A DNA stretch of 64,000 bases from Polaromonas sp. C04 (GTDB lineage Bacteria > Pseudomonadota > Gammaproteobacteria > Burkholderiales > Burkholderiaceae_C), in assembly GCF_002002705.1 (NCBI RefSeq), contig NZ_MUNS01000031.1:124001-188000 (forward strand), written 5' to 3'. The position numbers and the translations under genes were made by a program. Of the stretch, positions 18,247 to 27,375 are shown piece after piece; the first letter of the stretch is position 1; every line of letters starts with the position of its first letter. Under the pieces are notes generated by a model that was not told where the DNA came from, made no database searches, and was given only the letters and a program-made list of their open reading frames with translations.

Positions 18247-19113
18247 ATGCAAACACCCATTCCAAAAGCGAGCGTCTGCGAGCCCGGCGAAACCCCGCCG
18301 CAAATCACCGGATCTGACGGAATGCAGACATGGTTGACACGAGGTCGCACCTTTGTTGTAGCGATCTCCCGCGTTACGGCTGGCGTTCGTCTGGAGCGCA
18401 CCCACCATCCCGACGAATACATGCTTCTGGTCCCTGGCGGACTCGAGGTTAGCATCGAGGCCGGCGGCAAAACCGTCGCATCCGATGGCCAAGGCGACAC
18501 GTTGACGATCGTGCCTCCAGGCGAGAGCGCAATCACGGTTCACGGCAGTGGATGGGTCACCCGCGTTTTTTCGCACCGGGCGGCGGATCTCGCGGCTTTG
18601 GCTAGCAACGCGGAGAGCTATCCCGTCCAGGCGCCCGATGCCCCACCGCCGCCGCCCCCTGGCGGCTTCAAGCTGCGGCACTATCCGCTTGAGCAGTACA
18701 AGAAGCCCGACAGTCCAGCGCGGCCGTTCCGCTCGACCAATCTACTGGTCAACGCGTTTGTGCCGCGTGATTTCCGTCGCGACACGCGCAAGATGACCCC
18801 ACATGCGCACGACGACTTCGACCAAGCGTCACTCGCGCTGCAAGGGCACTTCGTGCACCACCTGCGCTATCCCTGGTCGACCGACATGACCCAATGGCGC
18901 ACCGACGAGCATCACGCAGTGGGCAGTCCCTCAGTCATCGTGATGCCTGCCCAGGTCCTCCACACGACGCAGGATGTTGGCGAAGGGTGGGTCCAACTGG
19001 TCGACATCTTCTCGCCGCCGCGTCCCGACTTCGTGGAGAAGCCGGGCTGGCTGTGCAACGAAGCCGACTATCCATTCCAAGAGACATCTGTCCATGACGA
19101 ATCCTGCGCCTGA
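18247..19113 (+). CDS. bicupin-domain protein of the aromatic operon
   Basis: A 288-residue protein with two cupin-like segments: RTHHPDEYMLLVPGGLEVSI (about residue 55) and THPAH-like THAHDDFDQAS reading TPHAHDDFDQASLALQGHF (about 180), followed by PAQVLHTT. The second has the His-x-His...His arrangement for a metal; the first retains fewer ligands. A proline-rich linker (PPPPPPGG) joins them. A dioxygenase, isomerase or substrate-binding role is possible; no named family was recognised. Its 3' end overlaps the extradiol dioxygenase gene by 20 bp, implying translational coupling. Confidence 0.7.
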   Translation: MQTPIPKASVCEPGETPPQITGSDGMQTWLTRGRTFVVAISRVTAGVRLERTHHPDEYMLLVPGGLEVSIEAGGKTVASDGQGDTLTIVPPGESAITVHGSGWVTRVFSHRAADLAALASNAESYPVQAPDAPPPPPPGGFKLRHYPLEQYKKPDSPARPFRSTNLLVNAFVPRDFRRDTRKMTPHAHDDFDQASLALQGHFVHHLRYPWSTDMTQWRTDEHHAVGSPSVIVMPAQVLHTTQDVGEGWVQLVDIFSPPRPDFVEKPGWLCNEADYPFQETSVHDESCA

Positions 19114-19996
19114 AATCCTCCAGCTTGGCTACTTCCGGCTCGGCGTGCGGGCGCTCGACTGGTGGCAGAATTTCGCCGCCCTCGTCGGCTTCGGGCAAGT
19201 GTCGGACGCCCCCGCAGGCGAACTGCAGTTGCGCACCGATGCCGAGCGCGACTACCGGATCGCCGTGCATGCGGCGCCTGTCACGGGCCTGTCGGCCGTT
19301 GGCTGGGAAGTCGCGGGACCGCGCGAGCTGGCGACAGTAGGCGAGCGCCTGCGCGTGCTCGGCAGCGGCGTGCGCGACGCATCTTTCGAAGAGAAGACCG
19401 CGCGCAAGGTCGAGGACATGATCGTCGCGGTCGATCCGGATGGTTTGTGCAACGAGATCTACTGGGGGCCGAACACGGCGTTGCGCATCCCGTTTCAATC
19501 GCCGACGGGAACCTCGTTCGAGTCCGGCGCCTGCGGCAACGGCCATGTCACCGTGAATGTGGCCGACTCCCAGTCGACGCTCGACTACTACATCCAGGGC
19601 CTGGGGTTGCGGCTGAGCGACGCGGCATGGATGGAGGGGCATTCCCGCGTCTACTTTTTGCGTTGCAACGCCCGACACCACAGCTTTGCGTTCGCGCAGA
19701 TGGCACAACGTCCTCCCGGCACGGTGCACGTCATGGCCGACATCGCCAATTTGGACAGCCTGGGCGAAGTGCGCGACCGACTGCTGAATGCGGGCATCAC
19801 GCTCTCACGCGACCTGGGGTCACACCCGCTCGACGGGGTGGTCTCGTTCTATGTGGCCACGCCCGATGGCTTCGAGTTCGAATTGGCGACAGGTACCCGG
19901 TTCATCGCAGAGGACACCTGGGCCAGCGATCGCTTCCTGCGCACGGGTCGCCCGTGGGGCCATCGCAAACCCTTGCCTTCCAAGGACCGCAAATGA
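19094..19996 (+). CDS. extradiol ring-cleavage dioxygenase (type I, VOC fold)
   Basis: A 300-residue two-domain vicinal-oxygen-chelate protein like BphC. Only the C-terminal domain holds the iron ligands: His in GHVTVNVADSQ, His in RHHSFAFAQM and Glu in GFEFELATG. The N-terminal domain (LGYFRLGVRALDWWQNF) is structural. It would cleave a catechol-type intermediate next to the two hydroxyls. The start ATG at 19094 lies inside the end of the bicupin gene; the stop overlaps the aldolase start (ATGA). Confidence 0.9.
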   Translation: MTNPAPEILQLGYFRLGVRALDWWQNFAALVGFGQVSDAPAGELQLRTDAERDYRIAVHAAPVTGLSAVGWEVAGPRELATVGERLRVLGSGVRDASFEEKTARKVEDMIVAVDPDGLCNEIYWGPNTALRIPFQSPTGTSFESGACGNGHVTVNVADSQSTLDYYIQGLGLRLSDAAWMEGHSRVYFLRCNARHHSFAFAQMAQRPPGTVHVMADIANLDSLGEVRDRLLNAGITLSRDLGSHPLDGVVSFYVATPDGFEFELATGTRFIAEDTWASDRFLRTGRPWGHRKPLPSKDRK

Positions 19997-20766
19997 GCAC
20001 ACCTGCCTTTTTGCAACGATTGAAGACCGCGCAGCGGTGCCTCTTCGGAACTTGGGTCAAGCTGCCGACGCTTGAAACCTTGGAGCTCCTTGCGAATGCT
20101 GGATTCGATTTCGTCACCATCGACACGGAGCACGCTCCGCTGTCACTCGAGTCGACCTACAAGCTGATCGCGCATGCGCAGGGCCTGGGCATGTCCGCCT
20201 TGGTGAGAACACCTGATCAGGCGAGCAACGACATCCAGCGTCTGCTCGACAGCGGCGCCGACGGGCTGCTCGTGCCACGCGTGCGTAGCGCGCCCGAGGC
20301 GCGCCATGCTGTCAGTCGCATGTTGTTCAGCCCGGGCGGCCAACGGGGACTGGGGATCACGTCGCGCGCCGGACGATGGGGGCTGAAACCCCTCGATGAA
20401 TACCTGGAAGACGGAAACGAACGCGTGCTGCGCTGCGTGCAACTCGAGGACCGCTCCGTCCTCGAGGAGGTGGAGGCGGTACTCGATGTCGAAGGCGTCA
20501 ACGCCGCATTTCTCGGTATGGGAGACCTGCAGCTCACTTCAGGACTTCCCGCGTCGCACAGTGAACTGCAAGCTTTGGTCGACCGGTTGCTGTCGGCATG
20601 CCGCGTCCGCCAGATTCCCTGCGGCGCAGCAGCGCAGGATGCTGCTGCGGCGCTGCGTTCCGCGGCGCGTGGTTTCTCATTTGTCTTGGTGAGCAACGAT
20701 GCGACGCTGTTCGGCAAGGCGGCCGCCTCTCTGGGGGACGAACTGAGACGAGGTGGCTCAGTATGA
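19993..20766 (+). CDS. HpcH/HpaI-family aldolase
   Basis: A 257-residue class II aldolase of the HpcH/HpaI family: GTWVKLPTLETLELLANAGF, FVTIDTEHAPLSLE with metal and base residues, GADGLLVPRVRSAPEAR and AAFLGMGDLQLTSGLP. Such enzymes split 4-hydroxy-2-oxoacids into pyruvate and an aldehyde, the last step of many meta-cleavage routes. It is joined to both neighbours by ATGA overlaps, so the three enzymes are probably made together. Confidence 0.9.
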   Translation: MSTPAFLQRLKTAQRCLFGTWVKLPTLETLELLANAGFDFVTIDTEHAPLSLESTYKLIAHAQGLGMSALVRTPDQASNDIQRLLDSGADGLLVPRVRSAPEARHAVSRMLFSPGGQRGLGITSRAGRWGLKPLDEYLEDGNERVLRCVQLEDRSVLEEVEAVLDVEGVNAAFLGMGDLQLTSGLPASHSELQALVDRLLSACRVRQIPCGAAAQDAAAALRSAARGFSFVLVSNDATLFGKAAASLGDELRRGGSV

Positions 20767-21773
20767 ACGACGAGACCCTCACGGCCGCGACGCGGGCGGG
20801 CGAGAAGGCGGCAGCTGGCATGCTCGGTGTCCGCGTCCGGCAGTTGGATCCCGCAGCGCTCGATGTGCGTGTGCTGACACTCGCCGCGACCGACGGCAGT
20901 CCGTTGCCCCGCTTCACGCCCGGCGCGCACATTGATGTGCACCTGCCGTCCGGGATCGTGCGCCAGTACTCGCTTTGCGGCGAGGTGTCCGACAGCAGCC
21001 AGTACACAATCGCGGTCAAGCTGGAGGAGAGCTCACGCGGCGGATCTCGGTACGTGCACGACGCGCTCCGCGAGGGGGACCTGCTGCGCATCAGCGCGCC
21101 GCGCAACAACTTCCCACTGCGTGCAGGTGCTGGCCGGCATCTCCTCTTAGCGGCAGGGATTGGCATCACCCCACTGCTGGCGATGGCCCGTCAGTTGGTC
21201 GCCACACAGGAAGATTTTCATCTGCACTACTTTGCGCGTTCGTATGCCCATGCCACCTTCGCCGACTTGCTGGGCGCACCATTTTTCAGGGACTTGACGA
21301 CGCTGCACTTGAGCCTAGACGCCGAGGCGACTGGATTGCAGCTGGGCCGGATCCTGGCGGATGGCTCGGACCGCTGCGACCTGTACATCTGCGGACCGCG
21401 GCCGTTCATCGAGGCGGCAAGGGGGGTGGCGCACACGCAGGGCTGGCCCGAGGACAATATTTATGTCGAGCACTTCGGCGCGCTTCCTGTCAGCACGGTG
21501 GCTGCCGGGGCGTTCACGGTCCGCCTTGCGCGAACGGGTCGATCTGTAGACGTCGGCCCGAGCGAAACCATCGTTGCCGCGCTCGCCAAGGAGGGCGTCG
21601 GAATACCGACTTCCTGCGAATCTGGCATCTGCGGAACCTGCATCACTGGCGTGTTGGACGGCGTCCCTGATCACCGCGACGATGTTCTGTCCGCGTCCGA
21701 TCGGACGTCGTACCGCCACGTTGTTCCGTGTGTCTCGCGATCCAAGACGCCTGTTCTCGTCCTTGACCTGTAG
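20763..21773 (+). CDS. PDR/VanB-type oxidoreductase (reductase for the Rieske oxygenase)
   Basis: A 336-residue reductase: FMN domain (RQYSLCGEV, RGGSRYVHDAL), NAD domain (LAAGIGITPLLAMARQ, YICGPRPFIEAA) and C-terminal [2Fe-2S] domain (CESGICGTC, later VPCVSRS). Same layout as the protein at 829-1797. It most likely serves the oxygenase at 15881-17149. The ATG at 20763 overlaps the aldolase stop. Confidence 0.92.
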   Translation: MNDETLTAATRAGEKAAAGMLGVRVRQLDPAALDVRVLTLAATDGSPLPRFTPGAHIDVHLPSGIVRQYSLCGEVSDSSQYTIAVKLEESSRGGSRYVHDALREGDLLRISAPRNNFPLRAGAGRHLLLAAGIGITPLLAMARQLVATQEDFHLHYFARSYAHATFADLLGAPFFRDLTTLHLSLDAEATGLQLGRILADGSDRCDLYICGPRPFIEAARGVAHTQGWPEDNIYVEHFGALPVSTVAAGAFTVRLARTGRSVDVGPSETIVAALAKEGVGIPTSCESGICGTCITGVLDGVPDHRDDVLSASDRTSYRHVVPCVSRSKTPVLVLDL

Positions 21774-21815
21774 CAATCAGCCGTCCTCACGGGCACCGCG
21801 ACCCAGCAAAAACAC

Positions 21816-22802
21816 ATGAAATTAGCCTCCATCAAGAACTCAACCCGAGACGGGAAACTGGTTGTGGTCTCGAGTGACCTGACGACCGCCGTGGCTGCCA
21901 CGCAAGTTGCGCCAACCTTGCAAGCGGCGCTGGAGCGCTGGTCGGTTGCAGGGCCTCAGCTGAACGTCATCTCCGAGCGCCTGAACGCAGGTCAGGAAGC
22001 CGGGGCCTTCGCCTTTGACCCGGTGAACTGCATGGCCCCCTTGCCACGCGCCTATCAGTTTGTCGACGCTTCTGCGTTCCTGAACCACGGAGACATTCTG
22101 GAAGAAGCCTACAAGGTGACCGTAAAGAAGATTCCGGGGGTTCCCATCCTGGTGCAGAGGCAAGGCGACGCATTCCTTGGCCCCCATGACGACTATCCCA
22201 TTCCCAGTGAAAGCGATGATCCGGATTTCGAGGGCGAGTTCGCGGCCATTCTTGGCGACGTTCCGATGGGTACGAGGTCAGACGATGCCCAGCAACACAT
22301 CAAGCTGGTCACGCTGCTCAACGACGTCAGCATGCGCGCTCACATGCTCAGGGAGCTCGGCATGGGTTTCGGATTCATACAAGCCAAGCCGGCGACGGCT
22401 TTTGCGCCCGTGGCCGTCACCCCTGACGAGCTCGGGCCGGCTTGGAGCCACGGGCGCATTCATCTGGATCTGCGCGTATCTCGCAACGGCGCTTGGTTTG
22501 GTCATCCCAACGGACGCGAGATGGATTTCTGCTTCGGCGAGCTGATCGCTCATCTTGCGTACAGCAGGCGATTGGGGGCCGGCACAATTCTGGGATCGGG
22601 TACGGTTTCGAACAAGGGCTACCGTCAGGTCGGTTCGGCGTGCTTGGCCGAACGCCGCGCAGCGGAAATGATCAGTCACGGTGATGCCAGTACGCCGTTT
22701 CTCAAGTTTGGCGACGTGTTGCGCTTCGAGGTATTCGATGTAATGGGGCGGAGTGTGTTTGGTGCGATTGAACATCGGATGGTCCGATCCATCTCGGAAT
22801 GA
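21816..22802 (+). CDS. fumarylacetoacetate hydrolase (FAH) family protein
   Basis: A 328-residue FAH-fold enzyme. DDPDFEGEFAAILGDVP holds the conserved acidic metal ligands, and HGRIHLDLRVSRNGAW, GSGTVSNKG and FGDVLRFEVFD complete the family pattern. Relatives hydrolyse acylpyruvates or act on meta-cleavage products as hydratase or decarboxylase. With an extradiol dioxygenase and an aldolase in the same operon, a role on the ring-opened product is likely. It is the last gene of the operon, 42 bp after the reductase. Confidence 0.9.
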   Translation: MKLASIKNSTRDGKLVVVSSDLTTAVAATQVAPTLQAALERWSVAGPQLNVISERLNAGQEAGAFAFDPVNCMAPLPRAYQFVDASAFLNHGDILEEAYKVTVKKIPGVPILVQRQGDAFLGPHDDYPIPSESDDPDFEGEFAAILGDVPMGTRSDDAQQHIKLVTLLNDVSMRAHMLRELGMGFGFIQAKPATAFAPVAVTPDELGPAWSHGRIHLDLRVSRNGAWFGHPNGREMDFCFGELIAHLAYSRRLGAGTILGSGTVSNKGYRQVGSACLAERRAAEMISHGDASTPFLKFGDVLRFEVFDVMGRSVFGAIEHRMVRSISE

Positions 22803-23163
22803 ACGTTGTCGTTTGCACAGAGCGTATTCTTCTTGGACTTATTTGCAGACCATCTCCCAGTATCGCCGTCTGAACATCGCCAGCGCGAGCAATTCGGCTA
22901 ATCGCGTACGGTTTGTCGCAATGCCCCCGATGCACTGGTGCGAGACGCTTTGGTTGCGCGCCGTGCTCTTGGCACAGGGCTTCCAGTTCATGTGGATCGT
23001 TCACATCGCGGCCTGGATTCCCTCTACATCGTCGTGCCGTAGCAGTGCGAGTCGACGAATCCGGCTTAGCCTCAACCCGCGGTGTAGTTTTCGCGGCACA
23101 GCGAGCCGAGCAAAGGCCTCTCGTGCGAGGCCTTTCGTCTCGTTACCGCGTCGTTTGGTCGCC
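22803..23163. other. 361-bp region without a supported gene
   Basis: It lies between the end of the aromatic operon and the end of the convergent tubulin-like remnant. No frame reads as a protein on either strand. GCGAGGCCTTTCGTCTCG-like sequence near 23100-23150 (AAAGGCCTCTCGTGCGAGGC and CCTTTCG) could form a hairpin, but no clear T-tract follows. Confidence 0.3.
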
Positions 23164-24480
23164 TCAATACGGCATACGACGCTCGCCTCGCATAAGTTGG
23201 CTTTGAATCTCTTCCGCCACCCGTCGTGGCATACAAATGACGTACTTGGCCGGCTTTTGCTTGGCCAAGTCCTTCTCGATATAGCGAATGACTCGAATCC
23301 AGGCACCGACTTCGGCTTGGAAGCGTTCGCGAATGATTGCGACGTCGGAGCCGTCCAATCGAGCGACATCGGAGTCATCCAGGCCGATAGGAATCGCAAT
23401 CCTGACGGTGGCGTTAGTTGCCATATCTTGCATGACCTGCGGCCTTGGGAGCGTCTGACCCGGGAAGAGCCTCGCTGAGCGGGTCACAAAATCGAGTTCG
23501 AACTTTCCGCCTTGGTGAAGCATCGTGTGCCAACTCTTGGTTCCAAGGCTAGTGAAGACGCTGGTAAATTGCGCGGCAAGCTTTTCATCGTCAAATTTCA
23601 TGGTGCGGTCAGTTCCTTGTGGTTCAGCCGGTCCCTCGCTCCGAAGTGGGACGATGATGAAGCGGCTATTAATCCATGTAGGGCTGCGCGGGCGCCATGA
23701 ACACAACTTTTCTTGAGATCGAGAGAAAAGGCCCACTGACGGGGGTAGTTTTTTGAGCGCGCTTTTTGGGGACGACTTGGTATGCGTTCTGCTCGACCTC
23801 CCTGCCAAAGTACGTGGTTGGCCATCGTGTAAAGATGATCCGAACGTTCCAGGCGCTGCGACGGAGCAAAGACGTCGGCATCCTCTCCAACCATTGAAGA
23901 ACTTGGACGCCTCCAGCCGAGATCCATCGAGGCACGTAGACGGGGCGATACCGCCGCGCGGCCATCGCGTTGAGCTCAGACAGAGCGGCAGATCCGTTGG
24001 CGTAGTAGGTCCCGAATCCAGCCACGGACTTGGCCCAAGTCGAGCCCTCGTCCGGCACCAGCGCGTACACCAGGATGCGGTAGTTCGCGGACGTAGCCTG
24101 TGAAGCTGGGCGATGGTATCGGCAACGAAGCCGCTGCCCGTGCCGCCGGCCAGTCCGCAAATCACATGGATCGTGGCCTGGGCGCTCTTGGTTCCAGTAG
24201 TCTCGAGCGCCTGAAGACGATCTTCGAGCAGTTGCGAGATGTGGCGCGCATTCTGGGCAAAGACGGGCCGACCGAGCTTGCGTTCTTGTGCGGCCCCTGC
24301 CGTACCCGCATCGATGAAATCGAACACACGCCGAGGCTCGATCCAGTCGCGCATGCCGGGATACGAGTCGGGGTCCTTCAGAATAGGCGGCACCCCGCTG
24401 GCCGCGTAGACGCCCACCTGGGTTCGGGCGAGCGAGCAATCCTGTCCGAGAACGGTCCACTTGTCAGTCTCGTTGAGGAG
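23164..24480 (-). pseudogene. tubulin/FtsZ-like GTPase (tubulin_2 type), truncated and frameshifted
   Basis: ATIHVICGLAGGTGSGF at about 24.15 kb is the tubulin/FtsZ glycine-rich nucleotide signature. The match leaves this frame near 24100 and continues in another as YRILVYALVPDEGSTWAK, YYANGSAALSELNAMAARRY, which is the large bacterial tubulin-like family. After a further shift near 23680 the first frame resumes (MKFDDEKLAAQFTSVFTSLG to the stop at 23164). The single long open frame is therefore misleading. The N-terminus is missing where duplicated hydrolase sequence joins at about 24.48 kb. Intact relatives are much longer. Confidence 0.65.
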
Positions 24481-24487
24481 GCCACCA

Positions 24488-24802
24488 GCGGGGCGCGAGC
24501 GACGTCTGCGCAATTCCAAGGCCATGCGCGCGCTCGCGTTGTCCTCGAATGCCTATCCCGCACTTGACGAGACAGCGATGCATGCGTTGCGGGTGCCTAC
24601 GCTCCTGCTGCAGGGTGACAGGACGTTAGATATGCACCGCGCTACGACCGCCGCGGTGGCCAAACTGATGCCGTACGCCGAGTTAATGCAGGTAGCGGAC
24701 AGTGGGCATGGCGTGCATCGCGACAACCCCGACGAATTCAATCGAGTCGTACTGCGATTCCTTTCGACGGAACTAGACTCGCAAGTTGACGAGCTTACGT
24801 AG
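24488..24802 (+). pseudogene. alpha/beta hydrolase, 3' fragment (copy of the gene at 41959-42816)
   Basis: About 100 C-terminal residues (RRLRNSKAMRALALSSNAYP, VPTLLLQGDRTLDMHRA, VADSGHGVHRDNPDEFNR) closely match the intact hydrolase encoded at 41959-42816, including the catalytic His. The nucleophile half is absent. The similarity continues past the stop into noncoding DNA, showing a segmental duplication rather than a paralogous gene. Confidence 0.8.
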
Positions 24803-24953
24803 GGCACTCGAAGGCGCCCCCGGCCCATGCGGGCGCGGTCACGCACAGGCCCGAAGCGCACTACGCCAATCGTCATGCGTGGAATGTCGGTTCCATTGAA
24901 GCAGTAGGTGATCTTTCGTGTTATGGCGCCTCCAGCGCATCTCGTCATAACTA

Positions 24954-26131
24954 GTGCAGTGCGCGTGAAGTAATAGAACCTATTTGAGTCGGCATACTCC
25001 AATCGCTCAGGAGGTTGGAGCGATGCGGATTGCCAAGACAATTGAACTGGATGAGCGCACCGAGCGGGAGCTTCGTGTGTTGGCCAAACGCCGGCGAGTG
25101 GAGGCCCGGCTTCAGCAGCGCGCGCTCGTGGTCTTGCTGGCCGCCCAGGGCTGGCAGAACAAGGACATCGCGGTCGAGGCGGGGCTCGATCGCCGGCAAG
25201 TGGCGCTGTGGCGCCAGCGCTTTCTGGACGGCGGCATCGATGCGCTTCGCAAGGATGCTCCGCGCGCAGGTCGGCCCGCCACGGTCACGGCGCAGATGGA
25301 GTCGCGCATCGTGCATGCCACGTTGCATGAGAGACCAGTCAACGCCACCCACTGGAGCACCCGCACACTGGCCGAGCATCTTGGAACGGGTGCCACGACC
25401 ATCCGCCGCGTTTGGCACAGCCATGGCCTCAAGCCGCACCTGAGTCGCGGCTTCAAGCTGTCGAGCGATCCTCGCTTCCAGGACAAGTTGCTGGACGTGG
25501 TGGGCCTGTACATGAACCCGCCCGAGCATGCGCTGGTGCTCAGCTGCGACGAGAAGAGTCAGATCCAGGCCTTGAACCGCACGCAGCCGGGACTGCCGAT
25601 GAAGCGCGGGCGTGCTGGCACCGTCACCCACGACTACAAGCGCCACGGCACGACCACGTTGTTTGCAGCCCTCAACACGCTGGACGGCAGCGTGATCTCG
25701 ATGTGCCAGCCGCGGCACCGCCACGGCGAGTGGCTCAAGTTCCTGCGGCTCATCGAGCGCCGCACGCCCAAGCATCTGAGCCTGCATCTGATCGTGGACA
25801 ACTACGCCACGCACAGCCACCCCGATGTGCAGCAGTGGCTGGCGCGGCACCCGCGCTTCGTCATGCACTTCACACCCACCAGCGCGTCGTGGCTGAACAT
25901 GGTCGAGCGCTTCTTTCGCGACATTACCGACAAGCGCATCCGGCGCGACAGTTTCACCAGCGTGGCGGAATTGGAGATGGCCATCGATTTGTATGTCGCC
26001 CACCACAACATCGATCCCAAACCGTTCATCTGGACCGCCAGCGCCTGCGACATCCTGGCCAAAGTTACTCGGGCAAAGGCGGCCTTGACTGCCGCCGCGG
26101 GATAAGTACAGAACAGAGTGGCGCACTGCAC
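24954..26131 (+). mobile_element. complete IS630-family insertion sequence
   Basis: A 1178-bp element bounded by inverted repeats GTGCAGTGCGC / GCGCACTGCAC and flanked by TA on both sides (24952-24953 and 26132-26133), the normal IS630 target duplication. The uninterrupted duplicate at 41.8 kb confirms the insertion point. It carries one intact transposase gene. Confidence 0.9.
25023..26105 (+). CDS. IS630-family transposase
   Basis: A 360-residue transposase. N-terminal helix-turn-helix region (NKDIAVEAGLDRRQVALWRQ, ALRKDAPRAGRP) and DDE domain with LVLSCDEKSQIQAL, HLIVDNYATHSHPDV and WLNMVERFFRDITDKRIRR. The ATG at 25023 has AGGAGG upstream and is preferred over a TTG at 24984. Intact and probably active. 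Confidence 0.92.
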   Translation: MRIAKTIELDERTERELRVLAKRRRVEARLQQRALVVLLAAQGWQNKDIAVEAGLDRRQVALWRQRFLDGGIDALRKDAPRAGRPATVTAQMESRIVHATLHERPVNATHWSTRTLAEHLGTGATTIRRVWHSHGLKPHLSRGFKLSSDPRFQDKLLDVVGLYMNPPEHALVLSCDEKSQIQALNRTQPGLPMKRGRAGTVTHDYKRHGTTTLFAALNTLDGSVISMCQPRHRHGEWLKFLRLIERRTPKHLSLHLIVDNYATHSHPDVQQWLARHPRFVMHFTPTSASWLNMVERFFRDITDKRIRRDSFTSVAELEMAIDLYVAHHNIDPKPFIWTASACDILAKVTRAKAALTAAAG

Positions 26132-26133
26132 TA

Positions 26134-26733
26134 GGCCGCATTCTTGGGGCGCAGGATACGCTTGGGACTGGCCCCCAATCACGCCGCCCACTGGGTCCCT
26201 TTTACGCCGCCATTCACTGAAGTTGTTTGCTGATGAAAAGTCGACATTGATTGGCTTCGATTTTGCCCAGGTTGCCTTTGCGTTACCACTCCGTCTGAGC
26301 TTGGCGCAGACTGTCAGCGTGGCGGCCACGAAAGTCCCGAAGATGCTCCACCCCGTTTGCAAATAGCCGCCCCTAGAAATCACTTCCAGGCAAATTGGCA
26401 CTTACGTTGTGGCTTTTCCCGTGCCCCAAAGTTGCGCACGTAGTCGACGCCAAATTGCTGCCGATCAAGGCGTCGAGGTCAATGTCCGGTATGGAGCGAC
26501 CAGTTCTGAAACCTCTACAACCGCAATCAGTCTCCTCCAGCCGGTCAGCGCAAGGCCCCGGTCGACAGGACTGCAGGGCGGATCCAACCGGTCGATGCAA
26601 CACGCTAAAACTGTTTGAACAGAAGGAGTGTTGCAAATGAAGCAAAGATCGCCGTAGAAATGAAACCCATTATCAGCGTAAGAGGCTATCACCTTCATAG
26701 CAAATTATGCCGCGTTGATGCCGATCGTGAGGT
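26134..26733. other. 600-bp noncoding region, largely part of the duplicated segment
   Basis: 26134 to about 26545 is the remainder of the segment shared with 41380-41780 (inverted). No protein frame is preserved between the two copies, so it was probably noncoding before duplication. From 26546 to 26733 the sequence is unique and moderately AT-rich; nothing was recognised. Confidence 0.5.
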
Positions 26734-27375
26734 TTAAAGTGCCATGTAGCGGCCGGGGCGGTGGTTGATGGCGAGCGTCATATTCAGCACCACGGCGCCC
26801 AGCACGGACAGTGCCACGCGTTCGCCGTCGGCCACCATCAGCGCGCCGAGCACGATCAACCCGTCCATCGCCATCTGTACCTTGCCGGCGCGCCAGCCCA
26901 TTCGCTCCTGAAGGTACAGCACCAGCACGTTCAGGCCTCCCAGGCTGGCGCGATGGCGAAACAGGATGAGCATGCCGGTGCCGCAAAGCAGCCCGCCCAG
27001 AACCGTCGCCAGAAAGGGTGACAGATAGTCAAAGGTCAGCCCCTGCGGCAGGAAATGGGTAAAGAGTGACAACAGGCCCACGGCGGCAAAGGTCTTGACT
27101 GCAAATGCGGCGCCCATGCGTTTCCATGCGAAAACATAAAAGGGCAGGTTGATCACAAAAAATACCAGGCTGAAGCTTACGCCCGTGGCGTAGTGGATCA
27201 AGAAGGCGATACCGGCCGTGCCTCCGGTCAACAGCCCGGCCTGACCGAACATCACCACGCCCAAGGCGACAAACAGGGTGCCGGCGAGCAGCGCCTGGAT
27301 GTCTTCGTACCAGCGGTGGTGCGTTGCGGCGTCCGCGTGAGCCGGATCCATGACGTTTGCCGGGGTGGTGTTCAT
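26734..27375 (-). CDS. YitT-family membrane protein
   Basis: A 213-residue protein with about five to six hydrophobic segments (IQALLAGTLFVALGVVMFGQ, LVFFVINLPFYVFAW, TVLGGLLCGTGMLILF). GLLTGGTAGIAFLIHY and RHRASLGGLNVLVLYL fit the YitT/DUF161 inner-membrane family of unknown transport function; the usual C-terminal cytosolic domain is missing, as in the short proteobacterial form. Its ATG overlaps the stop of the hemerythrin gene, so the two are co-translated. Confidence 0.82.
   Translation of the reverse strand: MNTTPANVMDPAHADAATHHRWYEDIQALLAGTLFVALGVVMFGQAGLLTGGTAGIAFLIHYATGVSFSLVFFVINLPFYVFAWKRMGAAFAVKTFAAVGLLSLFTHFLPQGLTFDYLSPFLATVLGGLLCGTGMLILFRHRASLGGLNVLVLYLQERMGWRAGKVQMAMDGLIVLGALMVADGERVALSVLGAVVLNMTLAINHRPGRYMAL

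Larger units (their letters stand above)
24488..26545 (+). repeat. inverted duplicate of 41380-42235, split by an IS630-family element
   Basis: From the hydrolase 3' end through its downstream noncoding DNA, this segment matches the reverse complement of about 41380-42235 with scattered differences. The IS630-family element at 24954-26131 interrupts only this copy; the other copy is continuous at the matching point (near 41785-41800). Similarity ends at about 26545. Limits are estimated by eye. Confidence 0.72.

Noticed and set aside
23164-24525. Single intact 453-residue gene
   Set aside because: Similarity to tubulin-like proteins switches frame twice inside it, so the open frame is a coincidence of a decayed gene.
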